64,000 nucleotides of DNA from JAGNHS01 sp964609695 (lineage in GTDB: Bacteria; Bdellovibrionota; UBA2428). The notes below the pieces were generated by a model, which worked only from the letters and a program-made list of their open reading frames with translations, searched no databases and was not told the DNA's origin. Below are positions 7,990-17,454 of the stretch, piece after piece (position 1 is the first letter of the stretch; each line of letters begins with the position of its first letter). The position numbers and the translations under genes are program-made. The stretch lies in the NCBI GenBank assembly GCA_964609695.1, contig CAZSSP010000001.1, forward strand, positions 1 through 64,000, given 5' to 3'.

Positions 7990-10020
7990 TTAAATCAACG
8001 AGGCTCTTCGAAGCAATGCACTTGGATCTGGTTCACGCCCCCGGAATTTCCGATAGAGTTCACTCGGATCCTCAGATCCGCCTTTAGCCAGAAGAGTTCT
8101 AAAGTTTTTAGCCACTTCTTGATTAAACAAGCCTTTTTCAAGAAAGTATTCAAAGGCATCTGCATCCAAAACTTCAGCCCATTTATAAGAATAATATCCA
8201 GCTGAATATCCCCCTGAAAAAATATGAGAAAAGGAACAAGATGTATTAGTCCCTTCTTGGGGTGGGAAGAGTCGAGTTTCCTCTAAAACTTTTTCTTCAA
8301 AACTCATGGTGTCTTTGATTTGATTGGAATCTGTTGAATGCCAAGCCATATCGAGTAAGCCAAATTGAATCTGACGAGTGAAAGTGTAACCCGCTTGAAA
8401 ACTTTTGAGAGCTTTTAATTTGTCTAAATACTTCTCAGGAAGCACTTCTCCAGTCTCATAATGTTTCGCAAAAAACTGAAGAGCTTCTTTTTGGTAAACC
8501 CAATTTTCCATAATCTGCGAAGGCAGTTCCACAAAATCCCAATGCACATTGGGGCCAGCTAATGAAGCGAATTCACAATTCGAAAGCAAGCCATGAAGAG
8601 CATGACCAAATTCGTGAAATAGAGTTAATGCTTCTTGAAAGGTGAGTAGAGAGGGCTTAGTTGCAGTCGCTTTAGTAAAGTTACAAACTATAGAAATCAG
8701 AGGCAATACCCTTTTTGCATCTAAATAATGTTGCTCTCTATAGCCCGTCATCCAGGCCCCATTTTTCTTAGTTTCTCTGGGATAAAAATCCAAATAAAGC
8801 AACCCAACTGTGCCAGAGGCTCCTTTTTCGCAAACCTCATAGACTTCCACGTCAGGGTGATAAACCGGAATATCATTTCGCTTTTTGAACTCTAATCCAT
8901 ACAATCTATGAGCATGCTCAAAAGCCCCTAAAACAACATTAGCCAACGAAAAATATGGACGTAATTTTTCCTCATCAAGATCCAAGCTTTTATGTTTTAA
9001 TTTCTCCGAATAATAGGAGAAGTCCCAAGGCTTAAACTCAGAGGAATCGCCCATTTCTAGCTTCAATTTTCTTAACTCTTCAATTTCTTTTTGAGCTGCG
9101 GGCTTAGATTTTTTAAGCAAATCTCTTAAGAAACTTAATACTTTTTCAGGGCTTTTAGCCATTCTTTCTTCGAGCACATATTCGGCATGATGATCGTATC
9201 CTAAAATTTGAGCCCGCTTATCTCTCAATTCCACAATGCGTTTCACTATGTTTCTATTATCGTAATCACCGCTCACACAACGAGTGGCAAAAGCTCTCCA
9301 TAATTTTTCACGCAAAGAAGCATCCGCACAATAAGTCATAAAGGCCATAAAGGTGGGCGCATCTAATCCAAACAACCAAGTGTCTTTTAAAGACTTCTTT
9401 TGAGCCTTGGCTTTTGCCATTTCAAGCACATGTTCAGGCAATTCTTTGATGGCATTAAAATCAGTGACTGCTAAGTCAAAAGCATTCGTGGCCTTCAATA
9501 CATTTTCAGAAAACTTAGGCCCCAAAACACTTGCCTCTTCATCGATAGCTCGCAATTGAGCTTTTTCAGAATCACTCAACAAGGCACCATTACGAACAAA
9601 AGCTTTATAAGATTTTTCTAATAATCTTTTTTGTTCAGGATTTAATTTCGATTTTTCATCACTCTCAAAAACGGCTTTAACTCTAGCAAATAGCTGCGAA
9701 TCAAGAGCGATATCATTCTGATATTGGGCTAGTAGTGGCGATACTTTTTGAGCCAAGGCATGCATCTCTTCACCGGCCTCACAACTCAACAAATTAAAAA
9801 AAACTGAAGTCGCTCTATCGAGTTCCTCTGAAGAACGCTCTAGCGCCACCAAAGTGTTTTTAAAGTTTGGAAGCTCCTTTGAATTTTTAACAGCTTCGAT
9901 TCTCGTTTTAGCAATTTTTATGGCATCCTCTATGGCTGGTAAAAAATCTTCAATTTTAATTTGATCAAAAGGAATGGCATTAAAAGGCAATGAAGAAACT
10001 TCGAGAAGACTTGATTTCAT
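7990..10020 (-). CDS. prlC: M3-family oligopeptidase (oligopeptidase A-like)
   Basis: The 676-residue protein matches the thimet/oligopeptidase A architecture, with a long helical N-terminal half and a zinc-peptidase core. The motif HEFGHALHGLL begins at His469, with the downstream ligand region FVELPSQIMENW. No signal peptide is present, so it is cytoplasmic. Such enzymes degrade short peptides, including cleaved signal peptides and imported oligopeptides, and an Opp importer is present elsewhere in the window. The gene follows the exported protein at 10054-11250 by 33 bases and precedes prfC by 29 bases, probably as one transcript. Confidence 0.93.
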   Translation of the reverse strand: MKSSLLEVSSLPFNAIPFDQIKIEDFLPAIEDAIKIAKTRIEAVKNSKELPNFKNTLVALERSSEELDRATSVFFNLLSCEAGEEMHALAQKVSPLLAQYQNDIALDSQLFARVKAVFESDEKSKLNPEQKRLLEKSYKAFVRNGALLSDSEKAQLRAIDEEASVLGPKFSENVLKATNAFDLAVTDFNAIKELPEHVLEMAKAKAQKKSLKDTWLFGLDAPTFMAFMTYCADASLREKLWRAFATRCVSGDYDNRNIVKRIVELRDKRAQILGYDHHAEYVLEERMAKSPEKVLSFLRDLLKKSKPAAQKEIEELRKLKLEMGDSSEFKPWDFSYYSEKLKHKSLDLDEEKLRPYFSLANVVLGAFEHAHRLYGLEFKKRNDIPVYHPDVEVYEVCEKGASGTVGLLYLDFYPRETKKNGAWMTGYREQHYLDAKRVLPLISIVCNFTKATATKPSLLTFQEALTLFHEFGHALHGLLSNCEFASLAGPNVHWDFVELPSQIMENWVYQKEALQFFAKHYETGEVLPEKYLDKLKALKSFQAGYTFTRQIQFGLLDMAWHSTDSNQIKDTMSFEEKVLEETRLFPPQEGTNTSCSFSHIFSGGYSAGYYSYKWAEVLDADAFEYFLEKGLFNQEVAKNFRTLLAKGGSEDPSELYRKFRGREPDPSALLRRASLI

Positions 10021-10053
10021 ATTATAAAGACTAACCGAAGAAGACTCAGGGAT

Positions 10054-11250
10054 CTACTGCAGAGTGAGACTCTTCAAGGTCAAATATTTCTTAAAACCTC
10101 TAAGGTATCTTAAATATTCTTGAGCGTATTCCGTAGGAGCTAAATTTTCGGAACCCACTGTTTTACAAGATTTTGGATCCATAGACCCATTTTTTTCATC
10201 GCAAACAACTTTGACCTCACAATTATAAGCATCACATTTTGCCGTTTTTCCAGGAAATGCCGAGTAAACTTGAGAATCGCCTTGCGCCGCCCCTCTAAGA
10301 GCCCTCACACACTCCGACCTCACTCTAGATTCACTATTTATGGGACAAATAAAATCTTCAGCAACTTGAGCAAAATCATTTAAATTTTTAACACCCAAAA
10401 AAGTCTTTTCATTTGGAAAAGCTAAAAGTGACTCCGCCATTAAAGCCTCGCACTGTGAGAGCGATTGTTTTTTAGAACAGGAAGTTTTATAGAAATTTAA
10501 GCCCATATCATATTGTCCCCAGGCTCCTGAATAGGGAGCTTCTTGAGGTTTCATGCGTTTGCAAAAGGCCGTCTCACAAAACTTCCATTGAGGAGGATCA
10601 GGAAACTCTCCGGGGTTATTAAAATACCATTGATAATCTTGGGTAGACCATTGCTGAAAATCAGTTCCTGTATAGGAGGCTATCACTGGTAAAGACCAAA
10701 GTTCGGCAAACGCAGGGGCCATAGCAAAACCTGAATTGCAGCCATGTATATATACATAACTTTCATTCTTGATAAAATTTTCCGATAAAGACTGAATCCC
10801 CTTTGTATTATGAGAGAATCTTTCATCTGGAGCATAGCCTTGAAGTCCCACGCCCAAGATAGGCGAGCTGTGGCCAAAAAAATCGAGACTCTTTATAAAT
10901 TTGAAATTTTTTAACCAACTTACAAATCGCTCGCCCTTTAAAGAACTACGATTAAGTTCCAAAACTTTTACCCCTGGAAGTTCGGTATTTTTTTGTGTCT
11001 CACTTGTGGATCCCTCTATAGGGCGTATAAAAACTAATTGCATCGAAGGATAAAGCTTTCGATAAATTTTGGCTCTAAAATAAGCCGATTCCATAAATTG
11101 GTTTTGAAGATTTCCAGCGTATCCCACAAGCATGATTTGGGTTTTGGAATTATAATCAATAGCACTTTCATCACCCATTTTTGCGACCAAATAGGCTTTA
11201 GAATCATTTATAAATAATGCGAGAATTGCCAATAAACTAATCTTTTTCAA
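10054..11250 (-). CDS. Exported Cys-rich protein with caspase/DUF4347-like His-Cys core
   Basis: The TTG start is supported by TGGGGGAG just upstream (about 11256-11263, minus strand) and by the signal peptide it opens (about residues 1-19). The 398-residue protein contains LDFFGHSSP (His127) and, about 44 residues on, VYIHGCNSG (Cys171). A stretch ending VIASYTGT follows. This His...Gly-Cys spacing and the post-Cys helix resemble clan CD peptidase-like domains (CHAT, DUF4347). The C-terminal half is rich in cysteines, suggesting disulfides in the periplasm. Whether it is a protease is not proven, and part of the fold assignment rests on pattern resemblance. It heads a minus-strand block with the M3 peptidase and prfC. 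Confidence 0.6.
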   Translation of the reverse strand: MKKISLLAILALFINDSKAYLVAKMGDESAIDYNSKTQIMLVGYAGNLQNQFMESAYFRAKIYRKLYPSMQLVFIRPIEGSTSETQKNTELPGVKVLELNRSSLKGERFVSWLKNFKFIKSLDFFGHSSPILGVGLQGYAPDERFSHNTKGIQSLSENFIKNESYVYIHGCNSGFAMAPAFAELWSLPVIASYTGTDFQQWSTQDYQWYFNNPGEFPDPPQWKFCETAFCKRMKPQEAPYSGAWGQYDMGLNFYKTSCSKKQSLSQCEALMAESLLAFPNEKTFLGVKNLNDFAQVAEDFICPINSESRVRSECVRALRGAAQGDSQVYSAFPGKTAKCDAYNCEVKVVCDEKNGSMDPKSCKTVGSENLAPTEYAQEYLRYLRGFKKYLTLKSLTLQ

Positions 11251-11368
11251 AAAAGCTCCCCCAAAACCACTTCCTATTGTCCCAGCAGTAGCCGAAAAGA
11301 AACATCTGGCCGCAAATCAAAAACTTGGCTATAAAGCTCTTAGTGACGCGGCCCAATCCGCAAAAAAT

Positions 11369-12256
11369 ATGAGTGAGCCCAAGATTAGCTCAACAGGCCA
11401 GGTTTCATTACCCTTCGACTTCTTTAGAGAACCTGACCGAAATTTCGAAAAAGGCGGAAGAAGTTTTTACTTCTTTGATTTCGACGATAACGTTATCCAT
11501 TTACCGACAAAAATTATTCTTTTTAATTCGCAAAGCGATGAAATTAAGGAACTTAGCACTCAAGAGTATGCCTTGGTTCATCCGCAGCTGGGTGTCGAAG
11601 GAAGCCCATGGCAAAACTACTTTTTAAAATTTAACGAGCCTGATTCATCATTTCGAAATTTTAGAGAACAAAGCAAAGATCGACTGGCCGGACGCGAACA
11701 ACCTCTGATCGAAGACATGATAGACGCTTTGCGCCATCCATTCTTAGAGTGGAGAGGTCCTTCTTGGGGATTTTTTGTTTATGCCGTCAACAACAACCGA
11801 CCCATTTCTATTATTACGGCTAGAGGACATCACCCCTATACTGTTAGACGCGCCATAAACATGCTTGTTCAAAGCCGCGATCTCCATGCTCATCCCAATT
11901 ATTTGAGTGTTTACCCCTTATCTCATCCCGAAATAAAAAACTTTTTGGCGCCACAGACTGAAGAACTCTCAACTGCAGAAATGAAAAAACTGGCTATTAA
12001 ACAAGCGGTTAAAGATGCCTTTCTTTGTTACGGTGAAAACCCTTATCATCGCTTTGGAATGTCAGATGATGATCCTAAAAACGTAGCCGTTATCCTAGAA
12101 GCTATGATTGAACTCAAAGAGATCTATCCTGAAAATGCTTTTTTCGTAATTAATACTCACGGGCGAAAACTCGTAAAAGAAGAAGTCCTCCCCAAAGGTC
12201 AGATATCCATTGAAAGCAGCGACTCTCTTCAAGTGCCATTATTAGATAAAACATAA
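11369..12256 (+). CDS. HAD-superfamily-like protein (putative phosphatase), start uncertain
   Basis: The frame encodes HAD-type motifs in order: motif I as FFDFDDNVI (Asp37 and Asp39), motif II as SIITARGH near residue 150, and an acidic motif IV as GMSDDDPKN near 230. It has no signal peptide. The listed ATG lacks a Shine-Dalgarno sequence. The same frame stays open upstream with protein-like composition (for example KLGYKALSDAAQSAKN just before it), so the real protein may be longer, perhaps from a rare start codon or after a sequencing error. Substrate unknown. It stands alone, divergent from the minus-strand block. Confidence 0.6.
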   Translation: MSEPKISSTGQVSLPFDFFREPDRNFEKGGRSFYFFDFDDNVIHLPTKIILFNSQSDEIKELSTQEYALVHPQLGVEGSPWQNYFLKFNEPDSSFRNFREQSKDRLAGREQPLIEDMIDALRHPFLEWRGPSWGFFVYAVNNNRPISIITARGHHPYTVRRAINMLVQSRDLHAHPNYLSVYPLSHPEIKNFLAPQTEELSTAEMKKLAIKQAVKDAFLCYGENPYHRFGMSDDDPKNVAVILEAMIELKEIYPENAFFVINTHGRKLVKEEVLPKGQISIESSDSLQVPLLDKT

Positions 12257-12334
12257 TAAATTCAACATATTAATGCCTAGCACTAAAACCCTTGAAGAGA
12301 CCCATACCTTAGACTAGTCTCTGCCCCGGATTAT

Positions 12335-13630
12335 ATGTTTGTTGTTGCAATAGTCTTAGGCTTAGTTATGTCCTTACTATGCCCTTATGCAAACTCTTAC
12401 GAGTCAACTCAGACCCTACCCAAAAGTATCTCAAGATTCCGAACCATCACAATTTTTACTGAAAATATTGATAAACGCTTTAACACCGATGGAAACACCA
12501 CGGGTTTAGCTGCCGAAATGAACAGAACTCTCTCTGCAGGAAAAGTCATTCAAGAGGGAATCAAAGCCAAACCCAACGAACCCAAAGTTCAGGAACTTCA
12601 AACCCTATATAACGCTTTAAATAATGCTGACCCCGGACAAAATTTAGGAGACAAACTTTTTCAAGTTCAAATAGATGCCAAAAGTTCGGTGCGATCAAAA
12701 GCTTTCGCCGTAGGATATGAATTTGGAATTACTGATGAATGGTCGGTTGGATTTGCAGTTCCAATGTATTCCTTCAATGTCAAAGCAGACGTCACGGCGA
12801 CCGTAGTAAGCCAGGCACCTCAACTTCAAGCTGATCCCTTTATTAAAAATGCAAATTTAGCGCCCAAGCTCGCAGAATTTGATGCCAATAAAGCACTCAT
12901 TGAATCCTATGTAATCGATGGAATCTTCACCTCCAAAGGTTACGAAAAACCTCGAGATTTTCAAATGGAATCTATCGGAGAAGTTGAAATTGGAATCAAA
13001 AAGGCCATTATAAGATCAGCCCATCATGGACTCTCTCATCAAGTTGGATTCCGACTCCCAACGGCATCTCATAAAAAAAACTTCAGAAATCCCTTTGACC
13101 CCGGAGCGGGCGATGGCCAATTTGATATCTCCAACACCACTGCTTACGACTATTTCCCTCAAGACGGAATACGTCTTGGAACGGCTCTTAAAACCACTTT
13201 TCAACTACCTGACCAAGAATATCGTCCACTTCTTAGAGTGGGAGAATCTGGATTACCCAATCTCAACGATCCCTATATTTGGGAAAACGTGAATCGAAAT
13301 TTAGGTGATTCTCTAGAAACTGAAATTTCTGCAAATTACAGTTTTTGGAAGAAAAGATTCACTATTTCGACCCTTTATCTTTACCTATTAAAAGATCAGG
13401 ACACCTATACAGGCTCCAAAGGCCTAGATTACGGATCACTTCAAAAAAATACGGCCAAATCACAACATCAATACGAAGTGGCGATTAATTTTGCCACTAT
13501 TGAAGACGTCTTAAGGGGACGCTCTAAATTTCCAATAGACACACGACTTGCTTACACCAACACTTTTGCAGGGAGAAATTCAATCAAAACAGCATTGTAT
13601 CGTTTTGATTTAAATTTCTTTTTTAGGTAA
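12335..13630 (+). CDS. Putative outer-membrane beta-barrel protein
   Basis: The 431-residue protein begins with a signal-like hydrophobic stretch (residues 1-21, ending near YANSYES). It continues with alternating polar/hydrophobic strands such as FAVGYEFGITDEWSVGFAVP and GLSHQVGFRLP, and ends in an aromatic strand, FDLNFFFR. These are typical of outer-membrane barrels of the transporter/phenol-degradation-like type. A later ATG at 12368 would still leave a signal peptide. It is followed after eight bases by a lipoprotein gene, so the two probably form an envelope pair. No specific family is recognised. Confidence 0.6.
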   Translation: MFVVAIVLGLVMSLLCPYANSYESTQTLPKSISRFRTITIFTENIDKRFNTDGNTTGLAAEMNRTLSAGKVIQEGIKAKPNEPKVQELQTLYNALNNADPGQNLGDKLFQVQIDAKSSVRSKAFAVGYEFGITDEWSVGFAVPMYSFNVKADVTATVVSQAPQLQADPFIKNANLAPKLAEFDANKALIESYVIDGIFTSKGYEKPRDFQMESIGEVEIGIKKAIIRSAHHGLSHQVGFRLPTASHKKNFRNPFDPGAGDGQFDISNTTAYDYFPQDGIRLGTALKTTFQLPDQEYRPLLRVGESGLPNLNDPYIWENVNRNLGDSLETEISANYSFWKKRFTISTLYLYLLKDQDTYTGSKGLDYGSLQKNTAKSQHQYEVAINFATIEDVLRGRSKFPIDTRLAYTNTFAGRNSIKTALYRFDLNFFFR

Positions 13631-13638
13631 AAATCACA

Positions 13639-15297
13639 ATGAGAGCTTTAAAGTTTTATTATTTGGCTCTCATTTTTACAGTCCTTTCATGCGGCAAAAA
13701 AGAAGCTAAAGACAACCGAAGCCAACTCGGACCAACTCTTCCTATCCCTAAGACTGAAAAACCTGAAAAAGGTTTTCAATTAAATGCCTCAAAAGAACAG
13801 GCCATTGAATCTTTTTATCCTGAAGAAAAAATTTCCATAAACGACGATTCCGCTTGTCAGGTTTGGGATAGCCTAGAAGTTCCCGAAGTAGAAGCTAGTG
13901 ATTCTGAAGTTTTTCAACTTCTAAACACCTTATCTTTTGATTTCGACTCCATCCCCATTCCAAGCAACGACTACACTCCGTGGCCTCCTATGCCACACAA
14001 TAAGTATAAGAAGACCTACTATCCTAAGGGTAAAATTCGCCCTGCCAATGTCCCTCACGTTCTCTTTATGCTCTCTAAAGAGTCTGATGATAGTAACGTA
14101 AAAAATCTCCACACTCCTCCAACAGCCAGCCAAGTTCGAGACAGACTCAAAAACTCCGATCACTGGATGGATAATTTTAAAGCTTGGTGGGGCTCTAATA
14201 ATTCTCTAATCGGCGGTCGAAACGCCGTCATAGAAGAATTACTTGAAAAATTAATTCCTGGAGTTCTTAGTCAAAAAGAAGGACGTCTAAACGGATCAAA
14301 AATTTTCGAGGATCTTCATAATTTTACTGGAATCAAGGAATTCAAACCTGAGCACGAAAAAGATTTACTCCGACTAACCAAACGTGTTCACCTCTTTAGA
14401 AGTAGTTCTTGGTATGATCGCGAAAAAGAACTACGAAAAACCCTTCTCATTCTCGATAGACCCAAAGTTTCTCATTTAAAATTGTCTGAAAAAGTATGTC
14501 ATTTTGCGCTCTTCCATCGTCTGATGGCTCAATTAGTTTCAATCAAAGGTGTTGAGGGAGCCCCCTCTTTGGATGTCGATGGATATTTGAAAACACTTCC
14601 AACCATCAATGGCGATGGAATCGCAACGGAATCCTGGCCCGGTCTCTTTCAAGTGAGTGACAACCGAGGCGAAGACAAAGCAGTTATTCTCACTGAACCC
14701 TGGATTATGAGGGAACTCGATACAAAAAACCTTCAACAATCCACCTTACATTTAAAAAATACTAAAGTTCCCTTCGAACAATTAGCGAGCATAAGATACT
14801 TCACAACTTTAAGTAGTTTTAGAAGTCCTCGTCTGTGGAAGTACGATGGCCTAGTCCCCCCTTGTGTTGATAATAGACCTTGCTTACCCACAAAATTACT
14901 AAGAATGGGAATCGGTTTGCACGCCGTGCTTTTGAATAATTTTAAAAAGAATTGGATTGATCAAAGTTTAGACTTAGCCAAAAGTCGATTAGATCTCGTG
15001 CCCGAACAGCCTTCAGTATTAGCTCTTCTAATAGACACTGTTGTTGAGAGCCGTTATGCTTTTGATGATTTAAGAAATTCCAGCAAAAACCCTATTCAAT
15101 ACAAGTTAGATCAACTTATTTTAACTCCCGATCAAATGACTCGCTTTAATCACCCTAAAACTGGTTGCCTCAAACAATACGACGATCTCAGTCTCATCTT
15201 AGCCATCGAAGCCCAATATCGACTTTTAAAGAACACTCCGCACCCACGCCTGCAACATGCGCTATGGCGAATGCTCAGCACAAACGACAGCAATTAG
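13639..15297 (+). CDS. Large lipoprotein of unknown function
   Basis: The 552-residue protein has a lipoprotein signal (TVLSCG, Cys18), followed by a Lys/Glu-rich linker to about residue 45. The remainder is soluble, with no membrane segment and no motif I recognise. Several cysteine-containing stretches (PPCVDNRPCLP near 415) suggest disulfides. It starts eight bases after the barrel-like gene, which suggests co-translation and possibly a complex at the outer membrane. The partnership is inference from spacing only. Confidence 0.65.
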   Translation: MRALKFYYLALIFTVLSCGKKEAKDNRSQLGPTLPIPKTEKPEKGFQLNASKEQAIESFYPEEKISINDDSACQVWDSLEVPEVEASDSEVFQLLNTLSFDFDSIPIPSNDYTPWPPMPHNKYKKTYYPKGKIRPANVPHVLFMLSKESDDSNVKNLHTPPTASQVRDRLKNSDHWMDNFKAWWGSNNSLIGGRNAVIEELLEKLIPGVLSQKEGRLNGSKIFEDLHNFTGIKEFKPEHEKDLLRLTKRVHLFRSSSWYDREKELRKTLLILDRPKVSHLKLSEKVCHFALFHRLMAQLVSIKGVEGAPSLDVDGYLKTLPTINGDGIATESWPGLFQVSDNRGEDKAVILTEPWIMRELDTKNLQQSTLHLKNTKVPFEQLASIRYFTTLSSFRSPRLWKYDGLVPPCVDNRPCLPTKLLRMGIGLHAVLLNNFKKNWIDQSLDLAKSRLDLVPEQPSVLALLIDTVVESRYAFDDLRNSSKNPIQYKLDQLILTPDQMTRFNHPKTGCLKQYDDLSLILAIEAQYRLLKNTPHPRLQHALWRMLSTNDSN

Positions 15298-15342
15298 AAT
15301 TACCTAAAGCTAAGAAATAAATTTACGAACTAAATCAATTTT

Positions 15343-15837
15343 TTATTTAAAAACTTTTTCTTTATCTAAACTTTGAACAAACAAATAGGCAGATTCAGCT
15401 GCAACTGCATCTGGAGTGGCACTCTTTTTAATCCACTGTTTAGAAGGTGCGCCCTGAATACCTAACATTTGAGCATCATAATTGGCTCCAGCTTTCTTTA
15501 AATCAAACCAAGGCTTTTTGAAGGTCGCATTATGAAGAATAGAACCCTTTGCAATAAGAGCTACTGTGGCTTCTTTCATTTTAGCCAAAAAGTCAGCTTT
15601 GTTTTTAGTATACTCAGCTTTACCGCCAAGGATTTTGTAAATCTTCCAAGTTGTGGGTTGAGATAACTTTGCAGCCGCCTTAACGCTTCCACCTTCACCT
15701 GTTGCTCCATGGCAATACTGACAAGAGTTTGCGCCAGTCTGATTAAAGAGTTCTTTACCTTTATCTACAGAGGCTTGGGCAAATACAAATCCGGAAAACA
15801 AAAGGGTGGTGCTAATACTGATGTTTTTTATTCTCAT
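15343..15837 (-). CDS. Exported c-type cytochrome-like protein
   Basis: Starting from the ATG at 15837 gives a 164-residue protein with a clean signal peptide (ISISTTLLFSGFVFAQA). An upstream in-frame ATG at 15873 would add 12 residues before it. The mature part has one heme c attachment motif, CQYCH, near its N-terminus, in the class I context KGKELFNQTGANSCQYCHG followed by GEGG. A methionine axial ligand is not obvious. The domain would act in periplasmic electron transfer. It is convergent with the lipoprotein gene and stands alone upstream of tRNA-Phe on the other strand. Confidence 0.8.
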   Translation of the reverse strand: MRIKNISISTTLLFSGFVFAQASVDKGKELFNQTGANSCQYCHGATGEGGSVKAAAKLSQPTTWKIYKILGGKAEYTKNKADFLAKMKEATVALIAKGSILHNATFKKPWFDLKKAGANYDAQMLGIQGAPSKQWIKKSATPDAVAAESAYLFVQSLDKEKVFK

Positions 15838-15927
15838 TTTGATGAAAATAACTCCGGAGACGAAATAAAACAATGGGAACTTTCGTCAATTCTAAGACAT
15901 CTTTTATTTAATTATTTGAAAACATTG

Positions 15928-15956
15928 TTGACGCCAGCCCTAGCCTTGTTTAGCTC
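15928..15956 (+). promoter_or_regulatory. Possible promoter of tRNA-Phe
   Basis: TTGACG at 15928-15933 is a good -35 match. With a 17-base spacer it faces TAGCTC at 15951-15956, a poor -10. The start point would lie about ten bases before the tRNA. The -35 is the stronger part of the evidence. Confidence 0.35.
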
Positions 15957-15973
15957 TTTGTTATTGTTTGAAT

Positions 15974-16049
15974 GGTCGGGTAGCTCAGTCGGTAGAGCAG
16001 TGGATTGAAAATCCACGTGTCGACGGTTCGATTCCGCCTCCGACCACCA
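15974..16049 (+). tRNA. tRNA-Phe (anticodon GAA)
   Basis: A 76-base cloverleaf can be folded by eye. The acceptor stem GGTCGGG pairs with TCCGACC (one G-T pair), a D-arm contains AGCTCAGTCGGTAGAGC, and the anticodon stem GTGGA/TCCAC frames a seven-base loop with GAA at 16007-16009. The T-arm contains GGTTCGATTCC. The discriminator A and an encoded CCA end the gene. This is the only tRNA seen in the window. Confidence 0.97.
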
Positions 16050-16052
16050 TTT

Positions 16053-16096
16053 TTTGCGCATCTTAGTTTGCCCCTTGGTAAACTAAGATGCGCAAA
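16053..16096. terminator. Perfect 17-bp inverted repeat after tRNA-Phe
   Basis: TTTGCGCATCTTAGTTT at 16053-16069 is exactly complementary to AAACTAAGATGCGCAAA at 16080-16096 around a ten-base loop. It starts four bases after the CCA end, so it probably ends tRNA transcription or guides 3' processing. No T-run follows on the plus strand; five Ts precede it instead. Confidence 0.6.
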
Positions 16097-16130
16097 TAGC
16101 TTTAAAAACCCATAAACACTAGGGACATTA

Positions 16131-16703
16131 ATGAAACTATACGGTTCAAACACTTCCCCCTTCGTGAGAAGAACTCGTTTTTTACTTAGAAATCATAACT
16201 TTGAATTTATCAAAGTAGATATTTTTGATTCACAACAAAGGGCAGAACTCATAAAGAAAAGTCCCTTATTAAAAATCCCCTTCCTTGAAGATGAAGGTCA
16301 AATTATTTTAGATTCCAGAGTTATTTTTAATCACTTAGTCGAAAAAAACTTTCATCCAAAATTGTCTATCGAAAAAGAGAATCTATTAAGCATTATAGAT
16401 GGGGCCGCTGACTCTTTAATTGTTTCATTACTATCTAAGCGCTCACAAAATCCTCTTAATCCAGAAACTCCTTTTGGCCGAAGTCACCTCGATAGAATAA
16501 AAAACACTTTTGAATATCTAGAATCTGCCGTGAAAAATAATAGTTTCGCCGAATGGGATTACCTCAGCTTTAGCCTATTTGGGCTTATTGATTGGGCGCA
16601 ATTTAGAGAACTTTATTGCTTTGATAAATATCCATCGTTAATGCAATTTTGGGAGAATCAAAAAAATCGTCCAGAAGTGCAAAGCACCGATCCAAGACTC
16701 TAA
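16131..16703 (+). CDS. Glutathione S-transferase-like protein
   Basis: The 190-residue protein starts with a thioredoxin-fold GST N-terminal domain: MKLYGSNTSPFVRR, then KIPFLEDEGQIILDS (the cis-Pro strand and the Asp/Ser turn that binds the glutathione gamma-glutamyl group). A helical C-terminal domain follows. Ser9 or Pro10 occupies the catalytic-residue region, and no cysteine is there. It is cytoplasmic. Substrate and physiological role cannot be told. It is convergent with the short-chain dehydrogenase, eight bases apart. Confidence 0.8.
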   Translation: MKLYGSNTSPFVRRTRFLLRNHNFEFIKVDIFDSQQRAELIKKSPLLKIPFLEDEGQIILDSRVIFNHLVEKNFHPKLSIEKENLLSIIDGAADSLIVSLLSKRSQNPLNPETPFGRSHLDRIKNTFEYLESAVKNNSFAEWDYLSFSLFGLIDWAQFRELYCFDKYPSLMQFWENQKNRPEVQSTDPRL

Positions 16704-16711
16704 ATTTTATT

Positions 16712-17422
16712 TCACCATTCGACTTTTTTGCCGTCTCTAAAATATCCACCTGAGGGACCCGAATCTGGCAAAGTTGCAGCCCAAACGATTCCCGATACAC
16801 CTTCTTCAATTGAACGTTGGGCACTCGGCCCACCCATATCGGTTCTTACCCAACCCGGACAAATAGCGTTCACTTTAATTTTTTTATCAGCAAGCTCAGC
16901 AGCAAAAACACGAGTTAAAGCATTAAGTGCACTCTTCGACATTCGATAGGCAGCAAAGCCAGCTCCCATTTCGGACATGGAACCCATTCCTGAAGATACA
17001 TTAACAATTCTTGCAGACTTTGATTTCGCTAATAATGGAACTAAAGCCTGAGTTAATCTTAAAGGTCCTAAAGAATTAATTTCAAATGTTTTTAAACATA
17101 TTTCAGCAGGCACTTCCAAGACACTTGAAGGTACTTTTCCTGACTCCAAATAAACTCCGGCATTATTAACTAACACATCTATGTGACCATAAGTGTCTTC
17201 CAAATACTTCTTGAGATTTCGAATCGCAGCTTCATCAGTGACATCAAGTTTAAAAACTTCAGCGCTTTGTCCTTTGTTTTTTATATTCTGAATATGCTGT
17301 TCCATCCCATCAATTTTTCGGGCCAACATAACAACGTGATAGTTTTTTTCGGCAAGTGATAAGGAAGTCCCCAGCCCCAAACCGCGATTAGCACCGCTAA
17401 CAACTGCAATTTTCTTTTCCAT
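16712..17422 (-). CDS. Short-chain dehydrogenase/reductase (SDR)
   Basis: This is a 236-residue classical SDR. The cofactor motif is GANRGLGLG near the N-terminus and the NNAG motif is VLVNNAGVY. The catalytic serine is in NVSSGMG and the YxxxK dyad is YRMSK. Post-motif PGWVRTDMGG completes the pattern. The residues after the second strand (ARK) suggest NADPH preference. It starts 32 bases after oppF and could be the last gene of the opp transcript, although no functional link is evident. Substrate unknown. Confidence 0.9.
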   Translation of the reverse strand: MEKKIAVVSGANRGLGLGTSLSLAEKNYHVVMLARKIDGMEQHIQNIKNKGQSAEVFKLDVTDEAAIRNLKKYLEDTYGHIDVLVNNAGVYLESGKVPSSVLEVPAEICLKTFEINSLGPLRLTQALVPLLAKSKSARIVNVSSGMGSMSEMGAGFAAYRMSKSALNALTRVFAAELADKKIKVNAICPGWVRTDMGGPSAQRSIEEGVSGIVWAATLPDSGPSGGYFRDGKKVEW

Positions 17423-17454
17423 AACTGGAATTTAACTCATTTAAAGACGGGGAT

